Positions 52,543 through 63,014 of a DNA stretch of 64,000 nucleotides are shown one piece after another. A model generated the notes under the pieces. That model was not told where the DNA came from. It made no database searches and saw only the letters and a list, made by a program, of their open reading frames with translations. The stretch is from positions 1 through 64,000 of the forward strand of contig JAJZLY010000014.1 of NCBI GenBank assembly GCA_021850485.1, given 5' to 3'. Positions within the stretch are counted from its first letter, which is position 1; each line of letters opens with the position of its first letter. The position numbers were made by a program, and so were the translations under genes. This stretch comes from Bacillota bacterium (GTDB lineage Bacteria; Bacillota; Sulfobacillia; JAJZYS01; JAJZLH01).

Positions 52543-55418
52543 GCGTCGATCCAGCTCACAAACTGGGTGCGCGTGACCGACGGCACCTGACGCTCTCCTG
52601 TTCCCTCGTACCGGCAGATCGGTTGCAGCGGGCAACTGTCGCAGGTGAGCGTCCGGCCCAACCGGATCGGATCGGGAGCGCTGGCACCGCTCCTGGCAGC
52701 AGCAACGAGATCGGTCAGGCGCAGTAAAGTCAGGTCAATCAGCCGGGCCAGCTGATCAGGTGCCAGGGCACCGCCGCGCTGGGACACCGTACCATCGGGA
52801 TTGACCAACCGTTGGCCCTCATGGCTGCCGAGCACCGCCTCCAGACCCGGGTGTGCGGCATACAACCCAATTCGGCTCAGCGTCTCGTGCACCTCGCCGG
52901 CATCTTCGTCATTGCTCCAAGGCGTGGCCAAAGACACATACTCCAGGGCGAGTGGTATCAGGCCCTGTTGCCTGACGGCCAGTCCATAGGCCAGCAACTG
53001 AAGGTCAACCTGGGCGCGCAGCCGGGTCCAGCGACCGGCGCGCAAGGTGTTCACCGCCGCGCTCTTATAGTCCACCACCCTGGCGGACTCGCCGAAGCGA
53101 TCCAGCCGGTCGATCCGTCCACGCACCCGGACGGCGCTGCCGTCGGCGAGCGTGAGGCTAATTCCGCCACCCTCTTGGTCCGAACCGAAGGCAATCTCCT
53201 GAGTGCTCTCGTCACACTGCGAGCGCTCCAGCTCACGTCTGATCTGCGGCGCCAGTGTACTGATCACCTCAGTGATCCTGGACTGCCAGTGGGCGCGTTC
53301 GGCGGGGTCAGTCAGTTCTGGGACGGCCAGCGTGTCCAGCGCACGGGCGACTTCGGCCACCCAGTCCACGGTCGAAGAACTGGCCGCCTTTGCCAACAGG
53401 CCATGCATGACGATCCCCCAGGCTCGGGCGTCCATGCCGTCTGCGGGTTCTTGCCAGCCCAGAGTGCGCACCAGATGACGGGTGGGGCACTTGGCCCGCT
53501 CCTCCAAGTCGGTCACCGAGAATGAGCCGCCGAACAGGCGCTGCGCCAGGTCGGCCGTGAGGTCCTCGTGGCCCCTGGCGACCTGCGGGCCGAGTCTTAG
53601 GCCCCACTCCGCCACCTCAGGCATCGCTGGCACTGCATCGAGGTCTGGCCCGCTCTCGCTGCTCACTGATCCGCCGCCTTGTAGGGCCATGATCCGCCCC
53701 ACCTGCTGGACAGACGATACAGTAGCGGCCCGCCCCAGCGTGCTCGTCTCAGCCACGGCCACGCCTTGCTGGCGCAATTCCTCCACCCACAGGGCCGGCG
53801 TGCACTGGGCACCATCGGCGTCACGCCTGGGGTAGCTGGCCCAGACCTCGCCAGTCGCAGCGGCTAACAGGCGGGCCACCAGCGCCTTCTCTCGCTCTTC
53901 TTGTTCGTCGAGCCACGACCGCCAGCGACCGTCTGCGGCAACGGGCAACTGGCGGTCAGCCGTGGCGGGCAGGGTTCCGGCCACCAAACCGCTGAGCCAC
54001 AGCAGATCAGACGGCAGGCCCACCGCCTGGCTCAAGGTCACAAGCTGCACTTGGTGACGGCCGCCAGGCACATCCGCAAGCGCCAGCGCCGGCAGGCTTT
54101 CGCGCAGCATATCGGCCCACCTTTGGCGGGACACGGTATGCGTTCGCGCCACCTGAGCCAGCTGACGCAGCAGTGCCAGATGGTGGTTCAACGCCGAAAC
54201 CGCCTCCGGCCCAAGGTCTTCGACCCGGTTCACCAAGTTGGCGTCGCCAAACACCGAAAACAGCCGTTCCATGTGCTGCTCGACCGTGGCCGCAGCCGGC
54301 CAGGTCAGCAGATCGGACAAGGAGGCCGGCGGCGAGCGGAGCCAGCCAGCCAGGGTCAATTTCCGCAGCAGCCGACTGCCAGCCGGTGGCGGCACGTCCG
54401 AGGACGCCAGGCCACTATCGGTCAACCCCTGCCAGGCATCCACCCGGGTGGGCTCGTGAATCAGACCTGCCACAGCACTCAGCCAGCGCTGTCCTGCCCA
54501 GTTCGGGCGCAGGCCGTGGCGGCACAGCGGCCGCAAGCCGGCAGCGGTCAACGCCCGAGCCATGGCCGGCAGCTGACTTTCCAGTGCGACCGCCACCACA
54601 ACCCGTTCCGGATCCATCCCTGCCCGAACGGCCCGCCGTACCGTGGCCGCCACCAGTTGCGCCTCGGTGCCGACATCATCTGCGGCCAGCAGCGAAAGGT
54701 GGTCCGGTGTGCCAGTCGGGCGCCCAGATCGCAGCTGGTCGGCCAAATTCTCTCCTGGCGTCGGGGCACCGGTCAGCTCGGTTGCGGCCAGGTGCACTGG
54801 CAGCGTGAGGGTCTCCATGTTCGCTCTGGACGCTGCCTGCGCCATCGCCTGCTGACTGGCCGATGTATCGTCCAACATCAGCAGCCGTCCACGCTGGTTG
54901 CCCTCCATGGAGATCAGAGCGTCTCGGCCCAGCCGGTGCAGATCGGCCGGCATCTTCAGTCGCGCCAGGTGCGCGACCGCCGCCTGCTCCAGTTGGAGAG
55001 CGCTGGTGCGCCAGGGTTCGGCCAGTTCTTGCAGCCAGGCAGCGGCCGACGCGCCCAGACTCGCCTCGTGCGCAGACCAGACCAAGTCGGCCGCCACCGG
55101 CACCGACCCCGGCCCCTCCGCCGCCAGCGCCAAGCTGATCACTCGCCAACTGCTGCGGTCCAGGGCCTCCGGGACGGGCCGGCGTGCCTGAGCCAGCCAC
55201 TCCTGGCTGAGCCGCGTCCCAGAGCGCAGACGGATTCGGTTTGAGACCGAAATCCCGGCCTTGGCTAAGAGCCACCGCTCCAACGGTGCCTGAGCCGCGG
55301 CCGCAGGGTCAACCCACAAAATCGGCCCGGACTGGGACCCGAGCTCGGTGAGCCACCCGCTCAGCCGCTGGTAGGCCCGCTCTCGGCCCTCTGGCGCTGG
55401 CGTGGGCGCTTTTTTCAC
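52539..55418 (-). CDS. addB: AddB/RexB-like nuclease subunit, no Walker A
   Basis: Second subunit of the AddAB/RexAB complex, 959 residues. The nuclease core VRGRIDRLDRFG ... ARVVDYKSAA has the D-(x)n-DYK residues. Four iron-sulfur cysteines are visible as Cys in EERAKCPTRHL and CDSCPLQPIC near the C-terminus, as in AddB. The N-terminus has no GxGKT P-loop, so the motor is not active, as reported for RexB. GTG start without a clear ribosome binding site, 10 nt after the aspartase stop. Confidence 0.88.
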   Translation of the reverse strand: MKKAPTPAPEGRERAYQRLSGWLTELGSQSGPILWVDPAAAAQAPLERWLLAKAGISVSNRIRLRSGTRLSQEWLAQARRPVPEALDRSSWRVISLALAAEGPGSVPVAADLVWSAHEASLGASAAAWLQELAEPWRTSALQLEQAAVAHLARLKMPADLHRLGRDALISMEGNQRGRLLMLDDTSASQQAMAQAASRANMETLTLPVHLAATELTGAPTPGENLADQLRSGRPTGTPDHLSLLAADDVGTEAQLVAATVRRAVRAGMDPERVVVAVALESQLPAMARALTAAGLRPLCRHGLRPNWAGQRWLSAVAGLIHEPTRVDAWQGLTDSGLASSDVPPPAGSRLLRKLTLAGWLRSPPASLSDLLTWPAAATVEQHMERLFSVFGDANLVNRVEDLGPEAVSALNHHLALLRQLAQVARTHTVSRQRWADMLRESLPALALADVPGGRHQVQLVTLSQAVGLPSDLLWLSGLVAGTLPATADRQLPVAADGRWRSWLDEQEEREKALVARLLAAATGEVWASYPRRDADGAQCTPALWVEELRQQGVAVAETSTLGRAATVSSVQQVGRIMALQGGGSVSSESGPDLDAVPAMPEVAEWGLRLGPQVARGHEDLTADLAQRLFGGSFSVTDLEERAKCPTRHLVRTLGWQEPADGMDARAWGIVMHGLLAKAASSSTVDWVAEVARALDTLAVPELTDPAERAHWQSRITEVISTLAPQIRRELERSQCDESTQEIAFGSDQEGGGISLTLADGSAVRVRGRIDRLDRFGESARVVDYKSAAVNTLRAGRWTRLRAQVDLQLLAYGLAVRQQGLIPLALEYVSLATPWSNDEDAGEVHETLSRIGLYAAHPGLEAVLGSHEGQRLVNPDGTVSQRGGALAPDQLARLIDLTLLRLTDLVAAARSGASAPDPIRLGRTLTCDSCPLQPICRYEGTGERQVPSVTRTQFVSWIDA

Positions 55419-55428
55419 CGCCCGGCGC

Positions 55429-56814
55429 CTACTCGGTCTTGCCCAGCAGGTTGATCACGACGGCCTGGAACAATTTCTCGTAGGTGGCTTCGTCAACGTA
55501 CTCTGGCACTGCGACCTGACGAATGGTGCGGCCGGTTGCCAGCACCTTCTTGGCTAATTCGGCGGCCTTCAGGTAGCCGATCACGGGAGCGAGGGCGGTG
55601 GCCAGGGCGTTTGACGTTTCGAAGTAGCGGTGACAGACCTCACGGTTGGCCTCGATGCCTTTGAGACAGCGCTCGGTCAGGGCACTGAGGCCGTTAGCCA
55701 AAATCCGCATCGAGAACAACATGGCGTAGGCGACCAGCGGCATCATCACATTGAGTTCCAGCTGGCCGGCTTCGACGGCAAAGCTGACCGCCGTCTCCTG
55801 GCCGATCACCTCAAAACAGACCATGTTCATCATCTCGAGCATGGAGGGATTGACCTTGCCCGGCATGATCGATGACCCGGGTTGCACGGCCGGAAGTGTC
55901 AGCTCGCGCAGGCCCGTGGTGGGGCCAGATGCGAGCAGCCGCAGGTCCGAACATACCTTCGACACCTCGATCGCCAGACTCTTCAGGGCCGCCATGTAGC
56001 GGCCAAAGTCGAGTAGGCTCTGGGTGATTTGGAAGGGGTTGTCCGCAGGCTGCAGGGGCAAGTCGGTGAGCTCAGCCAGTGCTTTTACCACCGCCTGGCG
56101 ATATCCCGGCGGCGTGTTCAAGCCGCTGCCGATGGCGGTTGCGCCCAGGTTTAGCTCCAACAGGCTGGTCCTGGCCTCTTGCAGATGGTTCAGCGCACGT
56201 TTCAGAGTTGCCGCATAGCCGCCGAACTCTTGGCCAAGTGTCATGGGGACGGCGTCTTGAAGATGGGTGCGCCCGGACTTCAAGATATCCGCGAATGCCT
56301 GAGCCCGATCGCCCAGGGCCTCCACGGCGTCTGTCACCGCACGCTCCAAGGTGGGGTGCAAGTCCAAACAGGCCAGCCGAATGGCCGTTGGGAAGGCGTC
56401 GTTGGTGGACTGCGACATGTTCACGTGGTCGTTGGGAGAGAGTTCCTCGTACTCGCCGCGCTTATGGCCCAGGATCTCCAGGGCGCGATTGGCCAGCACC
56501 TCATTGGTGTTCATGTTGTGAGAGGTCCCGGCGCCCGCCTGGAACACATCGACGATAAACTGGTCTCGATGGTGTCCGGAGAGGACCTCATCGGCGGCCT
56601 TGACGATGGCCTTGCCCTTGTCCTTGGCCAAGACGCCCAGCGCCATGTGGGTGAGTGCCGCCGCCTTCTTGATCCGGACCATGGCATCGACCATCAGCGG
56701 ATCGGGGCCTAGTTGACTGATCGGGAAGTTGGCCTTGGCCCGGGCCGTCTGGATCCCGTACAAGGCCTCGTCCGGCAACTCCATCATGCCCAGTGAGTCT
56801 TTTTCTTGGCGCAC
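55429..56814 (-). CDS. aspA: Aspartate ammonia-lyase (aspartase/fumarase superfamily)
   Basis: Splits L-aspartate to fumarate and ammonia. The 461-residue product has SLGMMELPDEALYGIQT, the QAGAGTSHNMNTNEV and NMSQSTNDAFPTA segments, SGRTHLQDAVPMTLGQEF and the catalytic-loop signature GSSIMPGKVNP. QDAVPMTLGQEF and the overall pattern favour aspartase; class II fumarase has QDATPLTLGQE. GTG start 6 nt after GGAGGG. Gap of 77 nt to the kdp operon. Confidence 0.85.
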   Translation of the reverse strand: MRQEKDSLGMMELPDEALYGIQTARAKANFPISQLGPDPLMVDAMVRIKKAAALTHMALGVLAKDKGKAIVKAADEVLSGHHRDQFIVDVFQAGAGTSHNMNTNEVLANRALEILGHKRGEYEELSPNDHVNMSQSTNDAFPTAIRLACLDLHPTLERAVTDAVEALGDRAQAFADILKSGRTHLQDAVPMTLGQEFGGYAATLKRALNHLQEARTSLLELNLGATAIGSGLNTPPGYRQAVVKALAELTDLPLQPADNPFQITQSLLDFGRYMAALKSLAIEVSKVCSDLRLLASGPTTGLRELTLPAVQPGSSIMPGKVNPSMLEMMNMVCFEVIGQETAVSFAVEAGQLELNVMMPLVAYAMLFSMRILANGLSALTERCLKGIEANREVCHRYFETSNALATALAPVIGYLKAAELAKKVLATGRTIRQVAVPEYVDEATYEKLFQAVVINLLGKTE

Positions 56815-56891
56815 CTCGGGCCCTCCTCACAGCAGTATTAAGGGCGACAACAACGCTCGCCTTGACCAGTATAGCCGAGCCCTGGGACGAC

Positions 56892-58022
56892 TCAGCGGGC
56901 CACGATCAAGACGTCGGCCCGGGTCGTCTCCTTGAGAATCTTCCAGATCACCGATCCGTGTCGCAACTCTTGCCACCGGCTTTGGGCAGATTCCCCGAGC
57001 ACGATCTGGGTGGCTTTGGCCTGGTTGGCGATCTCGACGAGTCGACTAGCCACCCGGACGTCTTGAGCCTGGACCACGGTGGCTCCCAGCTCGTGTGCCA
57101 GTTTGAGGTTGAGGTCCAAACCGGTCGCCCGCTCCAGATCCATCGGGTGGCTTGGGTCGGTGACGGTGGCGACGTAGAAGTCGCCCTTGAGGCGCTGCGC
57201 CATGCGATAGCCGCGACGGATCAGGACCTGGCCGCTGGGGCTGGGCGTGACACAGACCAAGACGCACTCTTTGGTCCGCCATGGTCCCTGGATGTTCTTG
57301 GCCCGCATATAGGCGTCCAAATCTTCTTCGGCGGTATCGGCCACCGTCCGCAACACCAACTCGCGTAGGGCCGTTAAATTGCCCAGGCGAAAAAAGTTCT
57401 GCAAGGCCTGCTTGGCCTGTTCTTCGCCGTAAATCTTGCCCTGCTTCAAGCGGCTGATCAGAGCCTCAGGCGCCAAGTCAATCAGCCGGATTTCCTGAGC
57501 CTCTTGGACCACCGAGTCGGGCACCGTCTCCCGGACCCGCACGCCCGTGATCTCGAACACGACGTCGTTCAGGCTCTCCAGGTGCTGAATGTTCAGCGTG
57601 GAGTGGACGTTGATGCCCGCTTCCAAGATCTCCTGAACATCCTCGAAGCGCTTGCGGTGGTTGCCGCCAGGTGCATTGGTATGGGCCAGCTCATCGACCA
57701 GCACCACGTCCGGTTGACGGCGAATCACGGCGGCCACGTCCAGCTCCGGCAGGGTCATGCCATGGTAGGGAACCTGCAAGGTGGGCACCATCTCCAGCCC
57801 GGCGAGCAGAGCCTCGGTTTCCGGCCGGTGGTGCGGCTCGATGATCCCCGCTACCACATCGACGTCGCTGTGCCGCAAGCTTTCGGCCTCGGATAACATG
57901 GCGTAAGTCTTGCCCACTCCGGCGGCCGCTCCCAAAAAGATCTTGTGGCGCGCCTTGCGCAGGCGCTCGATTTCCCGGAGCACCTCTTCTGAGGTTCGCC
58001 GACGGTACTGGGTCAGGCCCAT
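56892..58022 (-). CDS. kdpD: KdpD-like sensor without histidine kinase (KdpD-N plus USP domain)
   Basis: A soluble 376-residue protein corresponding to the N-terminal part of KdpD: Walker A GAAAGVGKTYAML, Walker B VVLVDELAHTNAPG, NVHSTLNIQHLESLND, then a universal-stress-protein domain (about 250-376). It lacks the four membrane helices, the GAF and the histidine kinase. In Staphylococcus the KdpD USP domain binds c-di-AMP; short KdpD forms are found in several Bacillota and cyanobacteria. No kdpE is seen. It lies 64 nt after kdpF. Confidence 0.9.
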   Translation of the reverse strand: MGLTQYRRRTSEEVLREIERLRKARHKIFLGAAAGVGKTYAMLSEAESLRHSDVDVVAGIIEPHHRPETEALLAGLEMVPTLQVPYHGMTLPELDVAAVIRRQPDVVLVDELAHTNAPGGNHRKRFEDVQEILEAGINVHSTLNIQHLESLNDVVFEITGVRVRETVPDSVVQEAQEIRLIDLAPEALISRLKQGKIYGEEQAKQALQNFFRLGNLTALRELVLRTVADTAEEDLDAYMRAKNIQGPWRTKECVLVCVTPSPSGQVLIRRGYRMAQRLKGDFYVATVTDPSHPMDLERATGLDLNLKLAHELGATVVQAQDVRVASRLVEIANQAKATQIVLGESAQSRWQELRHGSVIWKILKETTRADVLIVAR

Positions 58023-58086
58023 GTCACAGCCGCCGGAACTCTAGCGGCACCGGCGGTCCCCTCCTCTCGCCCAGCAATACCTGATC

Positions 58087-58173
58087 CTAGATCCGCTCCG
58101 GATACAGCAATACGTAAAACAAGTAGACCACGGCCGCAATGCCGAGCACGCTGCCAATCAAGTCAAGACTCAC
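58087..58173 (-). CDS. kdpF: KdpF small subunit of the Kdp potassium ATPase
   Basis: A 28-residue single-helix peptide VSLDLIGSVLGIAAVVYLFYVLLYPERI. The pattern of one helix then a Y-x-x-L-L-(Y)-P-E-R/x end is diagnostic for KdpF, a stabiliser of KdpABC. GTG start with GAAGGTG upstream. It comes after kdpC and a second small peptide, whereas kdpF usually precedes kdpA. Confidence 0.88.
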   Translation of the reverse strand: MSLDLIGSVLGIAAVVYLFYVLLYPERI

Positions 58174-58197
58174 CGGGTCACCTTCTCTCCAGTTCCA

Positions 58198-58281
58198 CTA
58201 AAGCCGGTCGCAGGCCCGGATGTAAAGGGCGCAGACGGCGACGAAGGCAACGACGGCCGCCACGCCCAGCAGGTCGATCAT
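58198..58281 (-). CDS. Small membrane peptide in the kdp operon (27 residues)
   Basis: ATG overlaps the kdpC stop as ATGA and the frame reads [20 protein letters not shown] followed by IRACDRL and TAG. One hydrophobic helix and a short C-terminal R-x-C-D/E-R-L tail. Peptides with a similar helix and a C-terminal (R)x(E/D)RL end occur beside kdpF in some actinobacteria, as I recall. Codon use and exact coupling argue that it is real. It could be a second Kdp accessory subunit. Confidence 0.7.
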   Translation of the reverse strand: MIDLLGVAAVVAFVAVCALYIRACDRL

Positions 58282-58892
58282 CCCTGCCCGCCTCCCCCGC
58301 CGACCAGCGCCTCCAGCTTGAGGTTCAACTCCAGCACGTTGACATGCGGTGCGCCGAACAGGCCAAGGAATCGGCCCCGCTCTTGGCTCTTCACCAGCGC
58401 CAGAACGATGGCTTGGCTCAGCCCGTTTTGAGCTGCCACTCGGGGCACCTGGACCAGGGCAGCTTGAATCGAAATGTCAGGGTCGACACCGCTATCCGAA
58501 CTTTCCACCAGATCGACCGGCACCCGAGCCACGCTCAGACCCGGATTGGCAGCCAGCACCCCTTGCAAGGCAGCTGCCACATCGCTGATCAAGGTCGGAT
58601 TGGTAGGTCCGAGGTTGCTTGCCGAAGAGGCGTTTGCGGCGTAGCCGGTGGCAGACGGCCGCCCCTGGAAGAAGCGGGGGGAGGTGAAGGCCTGGCCGAT
58701 CAAGGCCGATCCCACGACCTGGCCGTTTTGAACGATCAGGCTGCCGTTAGCTTGCGCGGGGAACAGCAGTTGGCCAAGCCCGGTGATGACCAGTGGATAG
58801 ATGAGGCCGGCGATCACCGTGAACACCACGGCCAGCCGCAGGGCGGTCCACAGGTGACGGATGACGCCCGCTTGCTTTTGCATGTCGCTCAT
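58278..58892 (-). CDS. kdpC: Potassium-transporting ATPase KdpC subunit
   Basis: A 204-residue protein with one N-terminal transmembrane helix (about 14-34) and an extracytoplasmic domain; it couples KdpA and KdpB. Signatures: [58 protein letters not shown] and the C-terminal [17 protein letters not shown] overlap with kdpB. Confidence 0.96.
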   Translation of the reverse strand: MSDMQKQAGVIRHLWTALRLAVVFTVIAGLIYPLVITGLGQLLFPAQANGSLIVQNGQVVGSALIGQAFTSPRFFQGRPSATGYAANASSASNLGPTNPTLISDVAAALQGVLAANPGLSVARVPVDLVESSDSGVDPDISIQAALVQVPRVAAQNGLSQAIVLALVKSQERGRFLGLFGAPHVNVLELNLKLEALVGGGGGQG

Positions 58893-60946
58893 CGCAGTGC
58901 CACCAGGCCAAGCGCCGTGATCATCATGTCCAGCAGCTTGATGCCGATGAAGGGCAAGAACAGGCCACCCAATCCATAGACAAATAGGTTGTTGCGCAAG
59001 GTGGTGGCGGCGCTCTGTGGCCGATAGCGCACACCGCGTAGCGCTAGCGGGATGAGCATCGGAATGATCAGGGCATTGAAGATGACGGCCGACAGCACCG
59101 CCGACTCAGGCGAGGTCAGATGCATCACGTTCAACGCCTCCAGGCCAGGGAAAATCGGTACGAACATGGCTGGCAAGATGGCAAAGTATTTGGCGACGTC
59201 GTTGGCGATGGAAAACGTGGTCAGGGCACCGCGGGTGATCAGGATCTGCTTGCCGATCTCCACGATGTCAATCAGTTTGATCGGGTTCGAGTCAAGATCC
59301 ACCATGTTGGCCGCTTCGCGGGCAGCGGAGGTGCCAGAGTTCATGGCCACCGCCACGTCTGCTGCAGCCAGAGCCGGCGCGTCGTTGGTACCATCTCCGA
59401 CCATCGCCACCAGGTAGCCTTCCGCCTTTTGCTGTTCGATATATTCCAGTTTCTTCTCGGGCGTCGCTTGGGCCAGACATTCGTCGATACCCACCTCGTC
59501 GGCGATGGTGCGGGCCGTGATCGGGTTGTCACCGGTGATCATCACCGTCCGGATGCCACTTTTGCGGATGGCGGCGATGCGGTCCCGGATGCCGACCTTG
59601 ACGATGTCCTTCAGGTGGACGACACCGATCACCCGTCCGCCGTCGGCCACCGCCAAAGGGGTGCCGCCTTGATGTGCGATACCCTCCACGATCTCAGTCA
59701 GGGCCTTCTCCAACTCGGCCGGCACGCCGCCGACGTAGGCGGCCACCGCATCAGGTGCGCCCTTGCGCACCTGATGCGCGCCAAGGTCAACGCCGCTCAT
59801 CCGGGTCTGGGCCGTGAATGGGTGGTAGACCGGCGGCTCGCTGCCGCTTTGCGGATCCTCCAGACCAAATTGCTCTTTGGCCAGAGCCACGATCGATCGC
59901 CCCTCTGGCGTGTCGTCGGCCAGGGAGGCGATTAGGGCGCACTGGGCCAGGTCCCTGATCTCGACACCAGGCAGCGGCATGAATTCGGTGGCCATCCGGT
60001 TGCCGTAGGTGAGGGTACCGGTCTTGTCCAGCATGATCACGTTCACGTCGCCAGCTGCCTCAATCGCCCGCCCGCTCATCGCCAGAACATTGTGTCGCAA
60101 CAGGCGGTCCATCCCGGAGATGCCGATCGCCGACAAAAGGCCGCCGATGGTGGTGGGCGCCAGGCAGACCAACAGCGCCACCAAGATCACCAGCTGCAGG
60201 TGCAGGCCGGAATACTGGGCAAACGCCTCGGTGGTCATCACCACCACCACGAAGATCAGGGTCAACCCGGCCAGCAAGATGGCCAGGGCAATTTCATTGG
60301 GCGTCTTCTGGCGGACCGCTCCTTCGATCAGGCCGATCATGCGGTCCAAGAACGTTTCTCCGGGGTTGGCTGTGACCTCAATCCACACCTCGTCGGAAAG
60401 GATCCTGGTGCCGCCGGTGACTGCGCTCTTGTCACCGCCGGCCTCTCGGATCACCGGAGCAGACTCGCCGGTGATGGCGGACTCGTCGATGGCCGCCGCC
60501 CCCTTGATCACCGTGCCGTCCGACGGGATCAGGTCGCCGGCGGAGCACATCACCACGTCGCCACGGCGCAGTTCGGTGGCCGCCACTTCTTCCCAAATCG
60601 ATCCCTTCTGGCGCTTGGCCGTTGCACTCACCTTGGTGCCGCGCAGTGCCGCTGCCTGGGCGTGCCCCCGCCCTTCGGCCAGGGCCTCGGCAAAGTTGGC
60701 AAACAGCACCGTCAGCCACAGCCAGACGGCGATCTGCATGGTGAAGTCGGCGACCGGGATCTGGCCCTGGGCGTACAGCCGGATCGCCACCACGGTGGAC
60801 AGTGCCGAGCCCACCTCGACCACGAACATCACCGGGTTCTTCACCATCCAGGCCGGGGAGAGTTTGTGAAAGGAATCTCCAAGTGCTCTCCAGATCAACT
60901 GGCGGTCGAACGCACTGGCCTTCTTGCGGGACATTTGCGCACTCAC
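58889..60946 (-). CDS. kdpB: Potassium-transporting P-type ATPase KdpB
   Basis: The ATP-hydrolysing subunit (685 residues). Phosphorylation site DKTGTLT in [14 protein letters not shown], actuator TGES in [20 protein letters not shown], and [23 protein letters not shown]. Several membrane helices. GTG start overlaps the kdpA stop (GTGA), with GGAGGTG 7 nt upstream. Confidence 0.97.
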   Translation of the reverse strand: MSAQMSRKKASAFDRQLIWRALGDSFHKLSPAWMVKNPVMFVVEVGSALSTVVAIRLYAQGQIPVADFTMQIAVWLWLTVLFANFAEALAEGRGHAQAAALRGTKVSATAKRQKGSIWEEVAATELRRGDVVMCSAGDLIPSDGTVIKGAAAIDESAITGESAPVIREAGGDKSAVTGGTRILSDEVWIEVTANPGETFLDRMIGLIEGAVRQKTPNEIALAILLAGLTLIFVVVVMTTEAFAQYSGLHLQLVILVALLVCLAPTTIGGLLSAIGISGMDRLLRHNVLAMSGRAIEAAGDVNVIMLDKTGTLTYGNRMATEFMPLPGVEIRDLAQCALIASLADDTPEGRSIVALAKEQFGLEDPQSGSEPPVYHPFTAQTRMSGVDLGAHQVRKGAPDAVAAYVGGVPAELEKALTEIVEGIAHQGGTPLAVADGGRVIGVVHLKDIVKVGIRDRIAAIRKSGIRTVMITGDNPITARTIADEVGIDECLAQATPEKKLEYIEQQKAEGYLVAMVGDGTNDAPALAAADVAVAMNSGTSAAREAANMVDLDSNPIKLIDIVEIGKQILITRGALTTFSIANDVAKYFAILPAMFVPIFPGLEALNVMHLTSPESAVLSAVIFNALIIPMLIPLALRGVRYRPQSAATTLRNNLFVYGLGGLFLPFIGIKLLDMMITALGLVALR

Positions 60947-62661
60947 TTAGGTACACCTCCGAACAGGTGGCCGGCCTGCATGGCGAACTGCTCGGCCAGT
61001 GGGCCAAGGGCGAGGGCCGGGAAGAAGACCAGGGCACCGACGATCACCACGGTGCCGATCAGGAGCAACCCGAACAACCAGCCGTTGGTCGGGAAAGTAC
61101 CGATGCTGGGCGGCACCCGTTGCTTCTTGACCATGGACCCGGCGATGGCCAGGGCAGGGATGTACATCGGGAAGCGGCCGATCAGCATGGCGAAGCCCAC
61201 TGTCCAAGTGTAAAAGGGTGAGGCAGCGTTCAGGCCACCCATCGCCGAGCCGTTGTTGCCGACGCCGGAGCTAAAGGCGTAGAGAACTTCAGACAGGCCC
61301 TGCGGGCCTGGGTTGAAGATGCCGCTGACGCCACCTCGGCTGCTCACCGCCCAGGCGGCAAAACCCAAGATCACAAAGGTGGGCACGATCATGGCCAATG
61401 TTGCCATCTTGACCTCGTAAGCCTGGATCTTCTTGCCGAGGTATTCGGGTGTGCGACCGACCATCAGCCCGGCCAGGAAGACGGCCAGGATGGCGAAGGC
61501 CAGCATGCCGATCAGTCCAACCCCCCAGGCGCCGATGATCACCTCGCCGCTCATCATGTTGAACAGCAAGATCAGGCTGCCGATTGGCGTGAAGCTGTCA
61601 TTAGCTGCTGCTGTCGATCCCCAGGAGACAGCCGTGGTGCCGGTCTCGAATAGGGACGAGCCAGCCACTCCGAAGCGCGTCTCTTTGCCTGTCATGTTGG
61701 GCACGGCGTGTTGCAAGAGGTGAGAGACGATCGGATTACCCGCCGCCTCCGCCCAGTACGTGACGAACACACCGAACATAAACATGACCATCATCGCCGC
61801 AAAGATGGTCCAGCCCTGGCGCGTGTCCCCGGCCTTCTTGCCGAAATAGTAGGTGAGCCCGACCGGCACCAAAAAGCCAAGGGTTAACTGGAACATCAAA
61901 GATGCGGCGTTTGGAGTCTCAAACGGGTAGCCGGCGTTGGTATTGAAGTAGCCACCGCCGTTGTCGCCGAATTGCATGATCGAGGTCATGCTGGCCACCG
62001 GGCCTTGCGGCAGTATCTGCTTGGCTCCTTGCAAGGTGTGGACGATGGTGTAAGGGGCGAGGTTCTGCGGTGTGCCGAGTGCAATCAGGACCAATGCGGC
62101 CACGGCGGCAACCGGAAGCGCGATCCACAAAAACGCCCGGGTCAGGTCCACCCAGAAGTTGCCGAGCGTGGTCGCATTCTTGCGGGTCAAGCCACGGATC
62201 AGGGCGAGCACCATGGCTAGGCCGGTGATCGGCGACAGGAACTGCTGCACCGTCAGCCACATCTGGGACAGGTAGCTGAGCGTCGACTCGCCACCGTATG
62301 CTTGCCAGTTCGTATTGGTCACAAAGCTGACGGCCGTGTTCCAGGCGACGTGGGCCCCGACCGCCGGCAGGTGCTGGGGATTTAGCGGCAAGACCCCCTG
62401 CAGGCGGAGCACCGGATAGAGCAGGACAAAGCCCACCAGATTAAAGGCGAGTAGCGCGAACAGGTACTCGGTCCAGCGCATCTCCTTGGCGGGATTGACG
62501 CCGCCAACTTTGTAGATGGCCCGCTCGACAGGGGCTAGGACCGGGTCCAGCCAGGTGCGACCGCCGTCGAACACGTTGTATAGGTAGAGCCCGACCGGCT
62601 TTACCACCAGGGTCACGACCACTAAGAAGAGGACGATGCCACCGATGCCGACAAGGGTCAT
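60943..62661 (-). CDS. kdpA: Potassium-transporting ATPase KdpA subunit (K+ channel-like)
   Basis: The potassium-binding subunit, 572 residues, ten or so helices. Selectivity-loop regions are [56 protein letters not shown] and [17 protein letters not shown], matching the four pore loops of the family. The ATG at 62661 begins the family N-terminus ([18 protein letters not shown]); the open frame to 62706 is not in family. The ribosome binding site is weak (GCGGAAG), which fits control from the riboswitch just upstream. Confidence 0.95.
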   Translation of the reverse strand: MTLVGIGGIVLFLVVVTLVVKPVGLYLYNVFDGGRTWLDPVLAPVERAIYKVGGVNPAKEMRWTEYLFALLAFNLVGFVLLYPVLRLQGVLPLNPQHLPAVGAHVAWNTAVSFVTNTNWQAYGGESTLSYLSQMWLTVQQFLSPITGLAMVLALIRGLTRKNATTLGNFWVDLTRAFLWIALPVAAVAALVLIALGTPQNLAPYTIVHTLQGAKQILPQGPVASMTSIMQFGDNGGGYFNTNAGYPFETPNAASLMFQLTLGFLVPVGLTYYFGKKAGDTRQGWTIFAAMMVMFMFGVFVTYWAEAAGNPIVSHLLQHAVPNMTGKETRFGVAGSSLFETGTTAVSWGSTAAANDSFTPIGSLILLFNMMSGEVIIGAWGVGLIGMLAFAILAVFLAGLMVGRTPEYLGKKIQAYEVKMATLAMIVPTFVILGFAAWAVSSRGGVSGIFNPGPQGLSEVLYAFSSGVGNNGSAMGGLNAASPFYTWTVGFAMLIGRFPMYIPALAIAGSMVKKQRVPPSIGTFPTNGWLFGLLLIGTVVIVGALVFFPALALGPLAEQFAMQAGHLFGGVPK

Positions 62662-62727
62662 CTTCCGCAACCCGCATTCGAGACAAGGCGCGACGCTACA
62701 AGGCAAGTCACTATCGAGACCTCCTTG

Positions 62728-62840
62728 GGCTTACGAGGTGAGCTGACGGGCTCGGTTGGAGGTACACCCGGCCACCTGCGGTGGCTTCGCCCCGATTCAT
62801 GGTTCCCCCGTCCGCCAGATGGCGGCTCAGCCCTAACAAA
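62728..62840 (-). promoter_or_regulatory. c-di-AMP riboswitch (ydaO/yuaA type)
   Basis: The complement has the conserved ydaO blocks: outer stem TTAGGGCT ... AGCCCAA, then GCCGCCATCTGGCGGACGGG, GGGAACCATGAATCGGGGCG, and the hallmark CAACCGAGCCCGTCAGCTCA followed by CCTCGTAAGC. It lies in the leader of kdpA. In known cases c-di-AMP binding switches off potassium uptake genes. Ends are approximate. Confidence 0.93.
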
Positions 62841-62848
62841 CATCGGTC

Positions 62849-62876
62849 AGTATACACCCAGCCCGCACCTTGACAA
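62849..62876 (-). promoter_or_regulatory. Promoter of the kdp operon
   Basis: On the complement, TTGTCA (62871-62876) and TATACT (62849-62854) with a 16 nt spacer; the start site would fall at about 62842, right at the riboswitch. The rest of 62877-63014 shows no gene I can support. Confidence 0.65.
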
Positions 62877-63014
62877 GACGACGCACAGGGCGGTTTCAGG
62901 CCTGCGCTGCCATTAGGAGGTGACGGCCTGGCCCGACGCCTGATTCATCACATCTTTATTCGTCTAGAGCCTCATTTTCTCCGCATTCCGTTACTTTTCA
63001 TCGTTCTACCTCAC

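Noticed and set aside
56869-56874. TATACT box between kdpD and aspA as an aspA promoter
   Set aside because: No -35 element at a fitting distance and no TG extension; not strong enough to list.
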